Part shown: one piece after another, positions 5,003-5,053 of the stretch | Layout: every line of letters starts with the position of its first letter | Numbering within the stretch: the first letter of the stretch is position 1 | NCBI GenBank assembly: GCA_943913905.1 | Contig: CALTZZ010000150.1 | Coordinates: forward strand, 1-5,053 | Source: an uncultured Dermabacteraceae bacterium | Lineage (GTDB): Bacteria; Actinomycetota; Actinomycetes; Actinomycetales; Dermabacteraceae | DNA: 5,053 nucleotides | Reading direction: 5' to 3' | Notes under the pieces: model-generated | Seen by the model: only the letters and a program-made list of their open reading frames with translations | What the model was told of the DNA's origin: nothing | Database searches by the model: none | Position numbers and translations under genes: made by a program

Positions 5003-5053
5003 GCGAGCCATCCTCTCGATCGGCAGCGATTGCAGGCGTGCGCGGCTTCCCTC
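4995..5053 (-). CDS. Possible 3' end of an upstream gene overlapping the garA start (partial)
   Basis: On the - strand one frame runs open from the window edge (GKPRTPAIAADREDGSHV) to a TGA at 4997-4995, inside the first codons of garA (ATGTCTGA). An 8-nt overlap of this type is typical of translationally coupled genes. All three - strand frames are open over this short stretch, so the evidence is mainly the position of the stop. The tail is short and hydrophilic and matches no family I know. Confidence 0.3.
   Translation of the reverse strand, partial: GKPRTPAIAADREDGSHV

Overview
The window comes from a high-GC Gram-positive bacterium (Actinomycetota), most likely close to Microbacteriaceae; the family placement is an inference. 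The pointers are a GarA/OdhI-type FHA protein next to an FtsR/Rv1828-type MerR regulator (an actinobacterial hallmark pair), an actinobacterial PAC2-family protein, moderately high GC with GC-rich third codon positions, GTG starts, and TANNNT -10 boxes placed as in leaderless transcripts.

Layout. Positions 1-51 hold the last 16 codons of a + strand gene whose stop overlaps, in a CTAG, the stop of a convergent - strand gene of unknown function (48-710). Upstream of that gene on the same strand is trhO (903-1787), a rhodanese-type tRNA U34 hydroxylase. A roughly 100-bp divergent promoter region separates trhO from a + strand pair: a PAC2-family protein (start best placed at the GTG at 1888, behind a perfect GGAGG) and an orphan ParA-type ATPase (start best placed at the GTG at 2871). 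A 194-bp convergent intergenic region follows, with several inverted repeats and a clear Rho-independent terminator serving the - strand. Then, on the - strand, come ftsR (3863-4447) and garA (4568-5002). At the right edge an open frame, which may be the tail of another - strand gene, overlaps the garA start by 8 nt.

How the genes may work together. GarA/OdhI is the phospho-switch that restrains 2-oxoglutarate dehydrogenase and related enzymes under Ser/Thr kinase control. FtsR in Corynebacterium activates ftsZ. A stand-alone ParA ATPase without ParB often positions cell-division or other cargo. The block therefore puts a nitrogen/carbon metabolism switch, a division regulator and a positioning ATPase side by side. 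The functional link between the ParA/PAC2 pair and the FtsR/GarA pair is inference from neighbourhood only. I see no defence system, mobile element, CRISPR array, tRNA or rRNA. The window looks like ordinary conserved chromosome with one uncharacterised gene and some interesting non-coding detail.
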